Assembly (NCBI RefSeq): GCF_000772965.1
Contig: NZ_JPVQ01000015.1
Coordinates: 1-64,000, forward strand
DNA length: 64,000 bases
Reading direction: 5' to 3'
DNA from: Ureibacillus massiliensis 4400831 = CIP 108448 = CCUG 49529
Lineage (GTDB): Bacteria; Bacillota; Bacilli; Bacillales_A; Planococcaceae
Below, piece after piece: positions 6,926 to 16,570 of the stretch. Every line of letters begins with the position of its first letter. Positions within the stretch are counted from its first letter, which is position 1. The notes under the pieces were generated by a model. It did no database searches, was not told the DNA's origin, and saw nothing but the letters and a program-made list of their open reading frames with translations. The translations under genes and the position numbers were made by a program.

Positions 6926-8047
6926 TTAAATAAATTGAAATGGCTCTGTATGAATTTCTGATTGTATAAATTCCACTTCTAATTTTTGTTTTTCACAGAG
7001 CTGAGTCATTTTGTTTGCTACCCCGCTTATCATTACTTTTTCCACATGATGACCTGGGTCTACAATGTTTAATCCTAAGTTTTGAGCATCTTGGGCTACA
7101 TGAAATTTAATATCCCCCGTTACAAATACATCTGCACCTGACCTTTTTGCTGCATAAATGTAAGAGTTGCCATCTCCGCCTACAACTGCTACTTTTGAAA
7201 TTTTTGTATTTAACTCCCCGACTGCACGGACTGCTGGAACGTTTAAACTTATCTTTACATGGTTAGCAAATTGCTCCAATGTCATTGCTTCTTTTAATGT
7301 TCCTACACGTCCTAAACCCATTTGATTTGTTTCAACAGCCATTGTAAATAGATCATAGGCAGGTTCCTCATATGGATGTGCATTTAACATCGCTTTTAAT
7401 ACTTTATTTTTTATCGACGTGGGGAAAACTACCTCAACTTTTACTTCGTCGGTTGCTTCCATTTCACCAACTTCTCCAATATACGGTGTTGCTCCTTCAA
7501 GTACGCGGAATCTTCCTACACCATTTGATGAGAAACTACAGGAATCATAATTTCCTATATGACCTGCTCCGGCTTTTGCTAAAGCAACACGGATGGCATC
7601 GGCGTGTCCATCTGGAACAAATACAGCAAGTTTCACTAGATTCTCACTATAGGTCTGTTCTAGTATTTCGCAATTTTCTAGCTGTAAGGCATTTGCTAAT
7701 AAATCATTTACACCACCTTCAGCTACATCTAAATTTGTATGCGCTGCATATACGGCAATATTATGCTTAATTAATTTTTCATAAAGCTTTCCTTCAGGTG
7801 TATCAGTTCTTAGATTCGATAACTTTCGAAAAATTGGCGGATGATGGGCAATGATTAGCTCACACCCTTTTGCAATTGCTTCATCACAAACTTCGTGGGT
7901 AACATCTAAAGTAACTAATACTTTTGAAACGGTTTTATTTAACGTCCCAATCGCTAAACCAATTGGGTCATTTTCCATACATGCGATTTTTTTAGGTGAC
8001 CAGCTTTCAAATAGTTGAATTATTTCGTTTCCATTAGGCTTTTTCAT
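6926..8047 (-). CDS. yqfO: Nif3/YqfO family protein (putative GTP cyclohydrolase 1 type 2)
   Basis: The 373-aa protein is a Nif3-like dinuclear-metal protein with the central insert (about residues 125-230) typical of Firmicutes YqfO. Metal-binding residues are visible in IIAHHPPIF, AAHTNLDVA and, near the C terminus, VDPGHHVEK. The biochemical role is unsettled, although it is often annotated as a GTP cyclohydrolase-like enzyme. I prefer ATG 8047 with GGAGGGG ten bases upstream over the in-frame TTG at 8053. The gene overlaps the 3' end of trmK by 14 bp, and the trmK-yqfO pair is conserved in Bacilli. Confidence 0.93.
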   Translation of the reverse strand: MKKPNGNEIIQLFESWSPKKIACMENDPIGLAIGTLNKTVSKVLVTLDVTHEVCDEAIAKGCELIIAHHPPIFRKLSNLRTDTPEGKLYEKLIKHNIAVYAAHTNLDVAEGGVNDLLANALQLENCEILEQTYSENLVKLAVFVPDGHADAIRVALAKAGAGHIGNYDSCSFSSNGVGRFRVLEGATPYIGEVGEMEATDEVKVEVVFPTSIKNKVLKAMLNAHPYEEPAYDLFTMAVETNQMGLGRVGTLKEAMTLEQFANHVKISLNVPAVRAVGELNTKISKVAVVGGDGNSYIYAAKRSGADVFVTGDIKFHVAQDAQNLGLNIVDPGHHVEKVMISGVANKMTQLCEKQKLEVEFIQSEIHTEPFQFI

Positions 8048-8741
8048 TTTCAATAATCCCCTCCACTAATGCTATAAGGTGTAGTAGCTCCCCTCGTTTA
8101 GCGATGATGCTTGAAGATGATTCTGCTTGTTCAATGGACTCTAATACCCTCTTCCAGTTTTCAACTTCTTTCGTCCATTTTTTGATGAAGGTTTCCGATT
8201 TTTCATTAAGTAAATATTTCCCAAGTAATATTTCCTCTTCGGTAAGAGTCATTTCACCTCGTTGAAGCACGATAACCTCATATATTTTTTCGTCTTCTTC
8301 TAAAATAACTTCATCTAAAATTGCCCAGCCATTGTCAAGCCCCCACTGACGAATTACTTTCGCATGAATATTTGGTTGTAAAATTAATCTCGTTACATTT
8401 TGCAAGACAGCTGGTTTTTTGTCTAAAATAGAGACAATTAAAGGACCTCCCATACCCGCAATTGTAATTGTATCTACCTTATCCGATTCATCTATCGCAT
8501 CCAGTCCATCTGCAAGTCGAACCGAAATCTTGTGCATTAAGCCCGCTTCTCTTACCTGGCGAACTGCAGATTCAAATGGCCCTTTTACAACTTCTCCAGC
8601 GATTGCTTTTTTAGCAATTTTTTTATTTATTAAATAGCATGGCAAATAGGCATGGTCACTGCCAATATCTGCTATTATTGCTCCTGTTGGCACAAAAGAA
8701 GCTACAGTTTCTAATCGTTTTGATAGTTTTTCTGCATTCAC
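8034..8741 (-). CDS. trmK: tRNA (adenine22-N1)-methyltransferase TrmK
   Basis: The 235-aa protein has the class I methyltransferase fold with SAM-binding motif I DIGSDHAYLP (about residues 25-34) and the acidic motif TITIAGMGGP further on. TrmK methylates N1 of A22 in tRNAs for Ser, Tyr and others. The C-terminal third (about 160-235) is the helical coiled-coil-like arm used for tRNA recognition. It is translationally coupled to yqfO. In B. subtilis the gene lies close to sigA; here cccA, an acyl-CoA dehydrogenase and a membrane protein gene intervene. Confidence 0.94.
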   Translation of the reverse strand: MNAEKLSKRLETVASFVPTGAIIADIGSDHAYLPCYLINKKIAKKAIAGEVVKGPFESAVRQVREAGLMHKISVRLADGLDAIDESDKVDTITIAGMGGPLIVSILDKKPAVLQNVTRLILQPNIHAKVIRQWGLDNGWAILDEVILEEDEKIYEVIVLQRGEMTLTEEEILLGKYLLNEKSETFIKKWTKEVENWKRVLESIEQAESSSSIIAKRGELLHLIALVEGIIENEKA

Positions 8742-8795
8742 TAATTATTACCGCCTTTGTTAAATTCAATAGATAGCACTATTATATTAGAAAAT

Positions 8796-8828
8796 GAGGC
8801 TTATCACCAATCCTTAGTGATAAGCCTC
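8796..8828. repeat. perfect 12-bp hairpin upstream of trmK
   Basis: GAGGCTTATCAC and GTGATAAGCCTC are exact reverse complements around a 9-base loop. It lies in the 217-bp gap between cccA and trmK, in addition to the cccA terminator. On the minus strand CATTTTC follows, a weak U-tract. It may be a second terminator or an attenuator in the trmK leader. Confidence 0.6.
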
Positions 8829-8915
8829 CTATCTATATATGTAGATATGTCAAAATACTTATAAATTATATTCGGTAGTTCATTCAAGTGTTTATATTTA
8901 CTACTATGTATACAA

Positions 8916-8950
8916 ATAGATCCTTAGTCGTAAAACAACTAAGGATCTAT
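8916..8950 (-). terminator. terminator after cccA
   Basis: A perfect 13-bp stem (ATAGATCCTTAGT with ACTAAGGATCTAT, 9-base loop) lies just past the cccA stop. Only a short T stretch follows on the minus strand. Confidence 0.75.
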
Positions 8951-8958
8951 GTAAAATA

Positions 8959-9318
8959 TTATTCTAATGTAGAAATGTACTCAGCGATTGCTTGTGCTTC
9001 CGCTTCGTCTTGAACTACTGGTGGCATTTGACCTTGACCGTTCATTACAACGTTTTTAATGTGTTCAACATCTGTAATACCATGTAAGTCTGGACCCATT
9101 CCACCTGTTAAGTCACCACCGTGACAACCGATACAAGCGCTTACTAATTCAGCACCGCCTGCACCTTCTTCAGCAGTAGCACCGCCCTCTTCAGCAACAT
9201 CTTCACCACCGTGAGCGATTTCTTCTTTATTTCCAACGCCTTCCATAGACATAAAGAAGATAAGTCCGATACCAAATGCCATGATTAGGATATAAGGAAT
9301 AATTGGATTGTTTTTCAT
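8959..9318 (-). CDS. cccA: membrane-anchored cytochrome c-550
   Basis: The 119-aa protein has an uncleaved N-terminal membrane anchor (about residues 6-25), an acidic, Gly/Ala/Glu-rich linker (about 30-57) and a small class I cytochrome c domain. Haem attaches at CIGCH (Cys62, Cys65, His66) and the distal ligand is probably Met98 in GQGQMPPVV. It works on the outer face of the membrane, carrying electrons from the bc complex to a terminal oxidase. The gene stands alone between its terminator and its own promoter region. Confidence 0.93.
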   Translation of the reverse strand: MKNNPIIPYILIMAFGIGLIFFMSMEGVGNKEEIAHGGEDVAEEGGATAEEGAGGAELVSACIGCHGGDLTGGMGPDLHGITDVEHIKNVVMNGQGQMPPVVQDEAEAQAIAEYISTLE

Positions 9319-9463
9319 AAGTTACCCTCCCTACTGTTTTATATCTACTTCTATTTAATATAGAATCTAGTCAACACTAATAATTGTACTGCAATCTCTC
9401 TAAAACGAAAAGACCTAAGCTACAACTTTTTATCTACACTGTAACAAAATTGACAAATCTATG

Positions 9464-10606
9464 TTAGTCATTAAGGATTTTCCTCGCAATGACTAATTTT
9501 TGGATTTCAGAAGTTCCTTCCCCTATTTCTAATAATTTTGCGTCCCTTAAATATCTTTCCACTTCATATTCTTTCATATACCCGTAACCACCATGAATTT
9601 GTATTGATTCATCACAAACTTCAACTGCCATTTCAGACGCATAATATTTTGCCATTGCCGCCTCTTTACTAAAAGGCTTGCCTTCATCTTTTAACCACGC
9701 TGCTTTATATACCATATTCCTAGCAAGCTCAATTTTCACAGCCATATCAGCCAATTTAAATTGGGTTGCTTGAAATGAAGCCAATGTTTTCCCAAATTGT
9801 TTTCGTTCTTTTGAATAGCTAAGCGCTTTATCAAAGGCAGCCTGTGCAATTCCAACCGCCATTGCTGCGATGCCAATTCTTCCCCCATCAAGAGTAATTA
9901 GAAATTGTTTAAATCCATTCCCTCGTTTTCCAAGGAGATTTTCTTCAGGTACGTGAACATCTTCAAAAATAAGTTCTGTTGTGTTCGATGCATTTAGCCC
10001 CATTTTTTCATAGTCACTTTTAATAGTAAAACCATTACTATCTGTAGGGACAATGATTGCGCTTATCTCTTTTTTGTCCTCTTTATAACCCGTGATTGCT
10101 GTTAATGCTAGGAATTTTGCGTAGCTTGCATTTGTAATAAATATTTTAGAACCATTAATTGTAAAATGACCATCCTTTAGGACTGCCTTTGTCTCAGTGC
10201 CTCCTGCATCAGAACCAGCATTGGGCTCTGTTAAACCAAATGCACCAAAGGATTCACCTTTACAGATTAGCACTAAATATTTCTCTTTTTGCTCCTTCGT
10301 TCCAAATAAGTGGATTGGTGCACCTCCTAGAGAAATGTGAGCTGAGTAGGTAATACCTGTTGAGGCACACGCTCGACTTAATTGTTCCGTTACAATCGCA
10401 AAGCTAATGGTATCCGAACCAGCACCTCCAAACTCCTCAGGAAATGGTAAACCCATTATCCCCATTTCTGCGAGTTGTTTAAATATTTCAAATGGAAATG
10501 CTTTCGTTCGATCCCTTTCAACTGCACCAGGAGCTACAACCTCATCTGCAAATTCCTTCATCGTTTTCAATAACATATTTTGTTCTGTTGTTAAATTAAA
10601 ATTCAT
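9464..10606 (-). CDS. acyl-CoA dehydrogenase
   Basis: The 380-aa flavoenzyme oxidises acyl-CoA to trans-2-enoyl-CoA, passing electrons to electron-transfer flavoprotein. Visible signatures are FGLTEPNAGSDAGG in the middle FAD-binding domain and QIHGGYGYMKEYEVERYLRD near the C terminus. The catalytic base lies in the segment LLEIGEGTSEIQ, which has the Glu typical of short/branched-chain and butyryl-CoA dehydrogenases. I use ATG 10606 with AAGGAGG upstream; an in-frame extension of 45 residues runs over the terminator of the neighbouring gene. It appears monocistronic. The chain-length preference is not readable by eye. Confidence 0.92.
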   Translation of the reverse strand: MNFNLTTEQNMLLKTMKEFADEVVAPGAVERDRTKAFPFEIFKQLAEMGIMGLPFPEEFGGAGSDTISFAIVTEQLSRACASTGITYSAHISLGGAPIHLFGTKEQKEKYLVLICKGESFGAFGLTEPNAGSDAGGTETKAVLKDGHFTINGSKIFITNASYAKFLALTAITGYKEDKKEISAIIVPTDSNGFTIKSDYEKMGLNASNTTELIFEDVHVPEENLLGKRGNGFKQFLITLDGGRIGIAAMAVGIAQAAFDKALSYSKERKQFGKTLASFQATQFKLADMAVKIELARNMVYKAAWLKDEGKPFSKEAAMAKYYASEMAVEVCDESIQIHGGYGYMKEYEVERYLRDAKLLEIGEGTSEIQKLVIARKILND

Positions 10607-10697
10607 TTTATTCCTCCTTAGATTAAACATAAATAAAACATTTATCATAGAATATTCGGAGGAAAAATTGATTAAAACTATAATTTCCAATAAAAAA

Positions 10698-10744
10698 CAT
10701 GCTACAGGATGGGAAGGTTTATCTTCATCATCTTTTAGCATGTT
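10698..10744 (-). terminator. terminator after the 185-aa membrane protein gene
   Basis: AACATGCTA pairs with TAGCATGTT across a loop that itself contains a smaller GATG...CATC stem, followed on the minus strand by TTTTTTATTGG. It lies two bases past the stop of the membrane protein gene. Confidence 0.75.
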
Positions 10745-10746
10745 GA

Positions 10747-11304
10747 TTAACTAAAGAATAGCTTATATCCAATTAATACAATTATCCCTAATGATCCTGA
10801 AATCGTAAAATACATAAGCCTGCTTAATATTCCCGCTACTAACCATAAAAGGCAATTAATCATTAATATAACAAAAAGAACAATCGGATGATTATCAAAA
10901 AATACAATACTCATTTTGACTGACAGCCCAAATATGAACAGAGCTGATACAATCTGAAAAATTGGTCCTAACAAATTTTTTCTTTTTGTATATATTATAG
11001 CTCCCACAATACTCAAAATTGTAAGAACACTTATGACAATTATAAACAGAACAAATAGTTGGTTGACGGTAAATAGCAGTACTAATAAAACTAAAGCTAT
11101 CAATACCAGCAAAGTACTAAAAAGATTAAAATTTCGTTTTTCTTTTGCTTTTACTGCTTTTTTATGACTTACATTTTCTTCAGGCTCAACTTCACCTTCC
11201 GTATATAAAGTCATCAAAAAATCACAGTAATGTTCAGGTAATAGTTTATTTTGCTTCCAGAAGAGAATTTCATTTAGAATGATTTGTTTACGTGTATTTG
11301 GCAT
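10747..11304 (-). CDS. uncharacterised membrane protein
   Basis: The 185-aa protein has a soluble N-terminal region (about 1-60) beginning MPNTRKQIILNEILFWKQNK, then a Glu/Lys-rich linker and about five membrane helices from residue 62 to the end. The N-terminal layout (a short helical domain with WKQNKLLPEHYCDFLMTLY) resembles the N-terminal part of DUF2157-type membrane proteins, but I do not recognise the family with certainty. It is a single gene between its own terminator and the sigA terminator, so context gives no function. Confidence 0.75.
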   Translation of the reverse strand: MPNTRKQIILNEILFWKQNKLLPEHYCDFLMTLYTEGEVEPEENVSHKKAVKAKEKRNFNLFSTLLVLIALVLLVLLFTVNQLFVLFIIVISVLTILSIVGAIIYTKRKNLLGPIFQIVSALFIFGLSVKMSIVFFDNHPIVLFVILMINCLLWLVAGILSRLMYFTISGSLGIIVLIGYKLFFS

Positions 11305-11464
11305 AGGTTTTTACTCCAACATTTTATGTATGTATAGTTTTATTTTATCCTACCTTTCATTATTTTCCTATCCATAGAAAGTAATATAGATCGTTAAATT
11401 AAATAAAAATTCCAACGACATATTCCAACCTATTTTATTAAATATTTGATATAATAAACAAAAG

Positions 11465-11490
11465 AAAAAAAGACATCCAATGGATGCCTT
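11465..11490 (-). terminator. terminator of the dnaG-sigA operon
   Basis: GGCATCC and GGATGTC form the stem on the minus strand, followed by a long T-rich tract (TTTTTTTCTTTT). It lies directly past the sigA stop. Confidence 0.88.
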
Positions 11491-11493
11491 CAA

Positions 11494-12621
11494 TTATTCA
11501 AGAAAGTCTTTTAAACGTTTACTTCTAGAAGGATGGCGTAGCTTTCTTAATGCCTTTGCTTCTATTTGACGTATACGCTCACGTGTAACACCAAATACTT
11601 TCCCAACTTCTTCAAGCGTACGTGTACGTCCATCGTCTAAACCAAAACGTAAACGAAGAACATTTTCTTCTCTGTCTGTTAATGTATCTAATACGTCTTC
11701 TAGTTGTTCTTTTAAAAGTTCGTATGCAGCATGGTCTGAAGGAGACTGTGCTTCATGATCTTCAATAAAGTCACCTAAGTGAGAATCATCTTCTTCACCA
11801 ATAGGTGTTTCTAATGATACTGGCTCTTGGGCAATTTTTAAGATTTCACGAACCTTTTCAGGTGTAAGGTCCATTTCTTCTCCTATTTCTTCTGGAGATG
11901 GTTCACGACCTAAATCTTGTAATAATTGACGTTGAACACGAATTAGTTTATTAATCGTTTCAACCATGTGTACTGGAATTCGGATTGTACGCGCTTGGTC
12001 AGCAATAGCACGTGTAATGGCTTGACGAATCCACCATGTCGCATAAGTAGAAAATTTAAATCCTTTGCGGTAGTCGAATTTTTCAACCGCTTTGATTAAG
12101 CCCATATTTCCTTCTTGGATCAGGTCTAAGAAAAGCATGCCACGTCCTACATAGCGTTTTGCGATAGAAACTACAAGTCGAAGGTTAGCTTCTGCTAGAC
12201 GTTTTCTTGCTTCCTCATCACCTTGTTCAATGCGTTCGGCAAGATTGATTTCTTCTTCTGCAGTCAGTAAGTCAACTCTTCCTATTTCTTTTAAATACAT
12301 TCTTACAGGGTCGTTTATTTTTACTCCAGGAGGAACGCTTAAGTCATTTAAATCGAATTCTTCTTCGCTCGCTTCTTGTTTTGATAGAGCCTCTTCTTCA
12401 AATTCTTCTTTACCATTTACTGTTACTTCATGATGTTTTTCTAAATCATCAGCAAAACTAAAAATTTCTTCATTTTCTAAATCAAATGAAGCAAGTGAAT
12501 TTGAAATTTCTCTCATTGATATTTCACGTTCTTTTATTGCTTTCTCTTGGAGAAGTTTTTTTACCTCTTCTAATTTTTGATCACTAACTACTTCATTTGA
12601 ACGTTCTGACTTGTCAGCCAT
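11494..12621 (-). CDS. sigA: primary sigma factor SigA (RpoD)
   Basis: The 375-aa protein is the housekeeping sigma-70 factor. After an acidic region 1.1 (about 1-100) come region 1.2/2 ([20 protein letters not shown], then [20 protein letters not shown] and the -10 recognising [16 protein letters not shown]), region 3 ([20 protein letters not shown]) and region 4 with the -35 helix-turn-helix [20 protein letters not shown]. Length agrees with B. subtilis SigA (371 aa). I use ATG 12621 with GGAGGAG upstream. It follows dnaG closely in the classical macromolecular synthesis operon, here without a linked rpsU, which lies 27 kb away. Confidence 0.98.
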   Translation of the reverse strand: MADKSERSNEVVSDQKLEEVKKLLQEKAIKEREISMREISNSLASFDLENEEIFSFADDLEKHHEVTVNGKEEFEEEALSKQEASEEEFDLNDLSVPPGVKINDPVRMYLKEIGRVDLLTAEEEINLAERIEQGDEEARKRLAEANLRLVVSIAKRYVGRGMLFLDLIQEGNMGLIKAVEKFDYRKGFKFSTYATWWIRQAITRAIADQARTIRIPVHMVETINKLIRVQRQLLQDLGREPSPEEIGEEMDLTPEKVREILKIAQEPVSLETPIGEEDDSHLGDFIEDHEAQSPSDHAAYELLKEQLEDVLDTLTDREENVLRLRFGLDDGRTRTLEEVGKVFGVTRERIRQIEAKALRKLRHPSRSKRLKDFLE

Positions 12622-12652
12622 AAACTCTCCTCCTTCTAACAACCGAATCAAG

Positions 12653-14470
12653 CTAAATCGCTGATAATGATTTTCTTAAACTTATGATTTTTTGCGCGAT
12701 TTCAAGGGCACGTTTATGCTCATGCATTTTTTCTGCTTCCTGAGAATCATGTATTAATCTGTTTATTTCATTTTCAATACGATGCTTTTTAATCTGTTTT
12801 ATGCAATCTGCAATCTCAGCCTCTACATGATTTGGATCACGCTCGGTTAATGCAGCTTCCATGACAATTTTTCTAAGACTACTATCATCAAGCATTTCCA
12901 AGAATCTTTGGTAATCTGATGACTCATGCTCTTCATAAAATCCAACTAAACGTACAAATACCGCATTATACTCATCACTTACAAATGGTTGTGATTCATC
13001 AACAAAAATTCGGTCTACAACATCTGCTCTATTAAGCATATGCGAAAGAAGCAATCTTTCTGCTCTCTCTGTTGCAGTCAACTTTTTATTTTGTCGAGTT
13101 TGTATGTCAATAGTTTGTCCATCTTTTTGATAGTTACGTTTTATCGTTTTTGCATGATCTGATTCAAATTTACGAAATTGTGCATAAATCGCATCTTCAG
13201 AAATATTTGTTTCACCTGCAAGTTGTTTTATATAAAGATCCCTTTCAATAGGTGATTTTCCAACTAGGTGCTCAAGTACTTCTTGTATATATTGCAAGAC
13301 ATCATTTTCAAATTGAAAATTTTTATTACGTCTAGCATGCATCATTATGAATGCAATATAAGCGTGCGGTTTATCTAATATTTTTTTAAATGATTCAGCA
13401 CCATATTTCCGAATATATTCATCTGGATCAAGTTTTTCTGGTAATACAGCAATTTCTACTTTTAACTTTTCAGCATGTAACATTTCAGATGCACGTTTAG
13501 CCGCTTCCCAACCAGCATTATCACCGTCATAACAAATAATTATTTTTTCAACTAAGCGCTTTAGCTTTGTGATATGCTGTGGTGTTAAGGAAGTACCCAT
13601 TGTTGCAACTGCGTTATATATACCTGCTTGATTTGCGGCTAAGACATCCATAAAACCTTCCATTAGAATGACTTGTCCACTTTTTCTAATTGAGCCTCTA
13701 GCCTTATCTAAATTATATAAAACTTGACTCTTGTGAAAAATTGGCGATTCCGGACTGTTTAGGTATTTTGCTTCATTTGATGATTGATGTATGATTCTAC
13801 CTGAGAATGCAATAATTTTCCCAAACTCATCTCTTATAGGAAACATAATCCGATCACGGAATCGATCAAAGTAGGTTTGATCATTTTCTTTTTTGATAAT
13901 CAATCCACTTTCTACAATTTCATCTAATGAATATTGTTCCCTTTGGAGCAGTATCGAAAGTGAATCCCAAGTCGGAAGTGACCATCCTATACCATTCGTT
14001 TCGATATCTTCCTTTGTAAATCCTCTTTTAAGAAGATAATTTAATGCAGGTTCACCATCTTCTGTATTAAGTAATAAATGATGATAAAAGTCGGCTGCGA
14101 ATTGATGAGCTTTTAGCATATTTTCTTCACTTTTTGAATAAGAGCTGCTGCTTTTATCTATACTAGAGCTTTGGATATCAAGCTGAATTCCTACTCGATT
14201 ACCTAATTTTGATACAGCATCAAGAAAAGGAATATTTTCAATATCCATTATAAAAGTAATAGCATTCCCGCCTGCTCCACAGCCAAAGCAATGAAAAATT
14301 TGCTTTTCTTGTGATACTGAAAACGAAGGTGTATTTTCCCCATGAAATGGGCATAATCCAAACCAGTTACGTCCTCTTTTCGTTAACTGTACATATTCGC
14401 TGATTACATCAACGATATCTGACTGCGAACGTATTTGTTCAATCAATTGTTCAGGTATCTTCCCAGTCAT
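12653..14470 (-). CDS. dnaG: DNA primase
   Basis: The 605-aa protein makes RNA primers for replication. The N-terminal zinc-binding domain shows Cys40, His43, Cys61 and Cys64 (CPFH ... CFGC). The TOPRIM core has [12 protein letters not shown] and the metal motif YDGDNAGW in the middle third. The C-terminal domain (about 450-605) is the variable DnaB-helicase-interacting module. The gene ends 31 bp before sigA. yqxD and antE, found near dnaG in B. subtilis, are not present here. Confidence 0.97.
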   Translation of the reverse strand: MTGKIPEQLIEQIRSQSDIVDVISEYVQLTKRGRNWFGLCPFHGENTPSFSVSQEKQIFHCFGCGAGGNAITFIMDIENIPFLDAVSKLGNRVGIQLDIQSSSIDKSSSSYSKSEENMLKAHQFAADFYHHLLLNTEDGEPALNYLLKRGFTKEDIETNGIGWSLPTWDSLSILLQREQYSLDEIVESGLIIKKENDQTYFDRFRDRIMFPIRDEFGKIIAFSGRIIHQSSNEAKYLNSPESPIFHKSQVLYNLDKARGSIRKSGQVILMEGFMDVLAANQAGIYNAVATMGTSLTPQHITKLKRLVEKIIICYDGDNAGWEAAKRASEMLHAEKLKVEIAVLPEKLDPDEYIRKYGAESFKKILDKPHAYIAFIMMHARRNKNFQFENDVLQYIQEVLEHLVGKSPIERDLYIKQLAGETNISEDAIYAQFRKFESDHAKTIKRNYQKDGQTIDIQTRQNKKLTATERAERLLLSHMLNRADVVDRIFVDESQPFVSDEYNAVFVRLVGFYEEHESSDYQRFLEMLDDSSLRKIVMEAALTERDPNHVEAEIADCIKQIKKHRIENEINRLIHDSQEAEKMHEHKRALEIAQKIISLRKSLSAI

Positions 14471-14648
14471 TAAATCACCAACTTATAGTTAACTTAATAC
14501 ACAATTCGAGATATTTTTAAAAAATCCTCTATTATACGACAAAATTTATAGTCTACAAGTAAAAAATTATTCACAAATATTTTTACCACAATTTTATTAT
14601 TATAAAACAAATAGTTCGAAAATTCCACTATTTTTTTGCGAAAATCAG

Positions 14649-14683
14649 AAAAAAACCACCTATTTTTTAGTAGGAGGTGGTAT
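14649..14683 (-). terminator. terminator after ppsR
   Basis: Stem ACCACCT / AGGTGGT followed by TTTTTT on the minus strand, about 10 bp past the ppsR stop. The 14471-14689 gap also holds the presumed dnaG-sigA promoter, which I could not pin down. Confidence 0.85.
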
Positions 14684-14689
14684 TTTTCA

Positions 14690-15502
14690 TCATTTACCTT
14701 GTTCAATTTTATGAATAATCACATTTGCTGTTTCTTCAACAGCTTTATTCGTAACATCTATCACATCACAGCCCAATTGTTCGATTATTTTTTGAAAATG
14801 ATTTAATTCCGCTTCAATTCTTGACTGCTTTGCGTAAGTTGCGTCATCACTTAAACCTAATGCCTTTAATCTTTCTTTTCTAATAACGTTTAGTTTTTCT
14901 GGAGAAATAACTAAACCAAAGCATTTTTTACGATCCACCTGATATAGTTCTTCTGGAGGATCTATTTCTGGTACGATCGGTACATTTGCCACCTTATAGC
15001 GTTTATGAGCTAAATATTGTGACAACGGTGTTTTCGATGTACGAGATACACCTACTAGCACGACATCTGCTAATAAAATCCCTCTCGGATCTCGTCCATC
15101 ATCATATTTTACCGCAAATTCTACAGCTTCAATCTTTTTAAAATACTCATCATCTAATTTATGAACAAGACCTGGTTCTTCTAAAGGTCTTTGATTCGTT
15201 TGATCTTCAAACAATCGAATCATAGGTCCTAATAAATCAAACGTAACAATCCCACTTTGGTTGCATAATTCCATCATTTTTTTTCGCATTTTTTCTTCGA
15301 CTAATGTGAAAATAATAATTGCTTTTTGTATTTTTGCTAGTTCTACAATCTTTTCAATATGATCTATATTATTAATATGTGGAAATTTACGAATAACGGT
15401 ATTTTCAAAATTCGGACGGAATTGTGTTACTGCCGCCTTTACTACCTGTTCACCTGTCTCACCTACAGAATCAGAAACTACGAATACATTTAATTTTTCC
15501 AA
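14690..15502 (-). CDS. ppsR: pyruvate, phosphate dikinase regulatory protein
   Basis: The 270-aa protein belongs to the DUF299 family of bifunctional Ser/Thr kinase/pyrophosphorylases that inactivate and reactivate PPDK or PEP synthase. The P-loop-like motif GVSRTSKTPLS (about 151-161) is the ADP-binding signature, and VFVVSDSVGETGE marks the N terminus. It lies 11 bp downstream of ccpN, matching the B. subtilis yqzB-yqfL (ccpN-ppsR) pair that controls gluconeogenesis, so the two genes are co-transcribed. Confidence 0.95.
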   Translation of the reverse strand: MEKLNVFVVSDSVGETGEQVVKAAVTQFRPNFENTVIRKFPHINNIDHIEKIVELAKIQKAIIIFTLVEEKMRKKMMELCNQSGIVTFDLLGPMIRLFEDQTNQRPLEEPGLVHKLDDEYFKKIEAVEFAVKYDDGRDPRGILLADVVLVGVSRTSKTPLSQYLAHKRYKVANVPIVPEIDPPEELYQVDRKKCFGLVISPEKLNVIRKERLKALGLSDDATYAKQSRIEAELNHFQKIIEQLGCDVIDVTNKAVEETANVIIHKIEQGK

Positions 15503-15513
15503 AGTAGCACTCC

Positions 15514-16161
15514 TTATAAATCATGCGTTTCAGCTAATGAAATAAATGCTTTTGTTATATTCGTTTTTGTAAGACGTCCTACTATTTCAAAGCCATCCTC
15601 TTTTTCATTCACGACAGGAAGGGAATCAACTTGCCTTTCAATTAGTCGCTTCGCTGCTACTATTAAAGAATCTGTTTTTTTACAATAAACAATATTGGGC
15701 ATTCTTGTCATAATAATATGAACAGGAATCGTATTCAAATTTTGAGTACCAATACTTGTTCTTAATAAATCCTTTCGAGAAAGTACTCCTTGTAAGTTTG
15801 AATGGTCATCCACTACAAAAAGTGTACCTACATCTTCTAAAAACATATGCACAATTGCATCATATACTGTCATATTTTCCGAAACTACAACAGGTACAGA
15901 TTGAAAATCCTTTACCTTTAGGTTCATCATGGATTCCGTGACGCTTGCCATCGTCTTCTTACCTGAATAAAAATAACCAACTCTAGGCCTAGCATCTAAA
16001 AACCCTGCCATTGTTAGTATGGCCAAATCTGGTCTTAACGTTGCACGTGTCAAATTGAGTCGCTCTGCAATTTGTTCACCTGTAATTGGCCCATTTTCTT
16101 TTACGATTTGCAGAATTGTGTCCTGACGTTTATTGAGTTCTATTGGACTCACCCGCCTCAA
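15514..16161 (-). CDS. ccpN: gluconeogenesis repressor CcpN (CBS-domain HTH)
   Basis: The protein of about 212-215 aa has an N-terminal helix-turn-helix (about 10-65, GPITGEQIAERLNLTRATLR) followed by two CBS domains (about 80-210) that bind nucleotides. Its closest recognised relative is B. subtilis CcpN, which represses gapB and pckA when glycolytic carbon is present. The start is uncertain: TTG 16161 gives MRRVSPIELNKRQ, while GTG 16152 gives VSPIELNKRQ, matching the B. subtilis N terminus better but with a poorly spaced GAGG. It is transcribed with ppsR and is divergent from the glyS leader. Confidence 0.93.
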   Translation of the reverse strand: MRRVSPIELNKRQDTILQIVKENGPITGEQIAERLNLTRATLRPDLAILTMAGFLDARPRVGYFYSGKKTMASVTESMMNLKVKDFQSVPVVVSENMTVYDAIVHMFLEDVGTLFVVDDHSNLQGVLSRKDLLRTSIGTQNLNTIPVHIIMTRMPNIVYCKKTDSLIVAAKRLIERQVDSLPVVNEKEDGFEIVGRLTKTNITKAFISLAETHDL

Positions 16162-16209
16162 ATAGTGTTATACTTATTTCTTAAATATTATATACTATTT
16201 TATTATTGA

Positions 16210-16238
16210 TTGCGAAGAAAAGTACAACGTGCTACAAT
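16210..16238 (+). promoter_or_regulatory. sigma-A promoter of the glyS T-box transcript
   Basis: TTGCGA at 16210-16215 and TACAAT at 16233-16238 are separated by 17 bp, a good sigma-A promoter. Transcription would start near 16245, ahead of a small hairpin (TTGGCAT / ATGCCAA, 16258-16277) and the T-box. Confidence 0.65.
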
Positions 16239-16244
16239 ATTGAC

Positions 16245-16550
16245 ACAGTTTAGAGTTTTGGCATAAACTAATGCCAAAGAATTAAATATTATAGGCAATG
16301 AGAGGATTATAGTATCTTTTCAAAACAAGCGAGTAGGAAATGGTGAAAGCCTACAACGAAAAGAGAAACGGCACCCTTGAGCCAAGAAACTTAAAAGAGG
16401 ATTTTTCGTATTGAACGCTGCTTGTATACCACAACGAATGCGAGCGCTTGACTTCAATCGATAAATCAATCAGGGTGGAACCGCGGGTAATGCACTCGTC
16501 CCTGGGCATAAGCTATTGTGCCCGGAGACGGGTGCTTTTATTTTATTATA
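16245..16550 (+). promoter_or_regulatory. glycine T-box leader of glyS
   Basis: The leader carries the conserved T-box sequence AGGGTGGAACCGCG at 16473-16486, which pairs with the acceptor end of uncharged tRNA. A terminator follows, with arms GCACTCGTC (16492-16500) and GACGGGTGC (16527-16535) around the inner stem GGGCATA.../...TGTGCCC, then TTTTATTTTATT. The probable specifier codon is GGC (Gly) at 16370-16372 in AAACGGCACC. When tRNA-Gly is uncharged the antiterminator forms and glyS is transcribed. Confidence 0.93.
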
Positions 16551-16570
16551 TTTTTAGGAGGATTATCACA

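Noticed and set aside
14494-14706. 70-codon minus-strand frame between dnaG and ppsR
   Set aside because: It overlaps the ppsR 3' end and its terminator, has AT-driven composition (Asn, Lys, Phe, Ile rich) and no ribosome-binding site.
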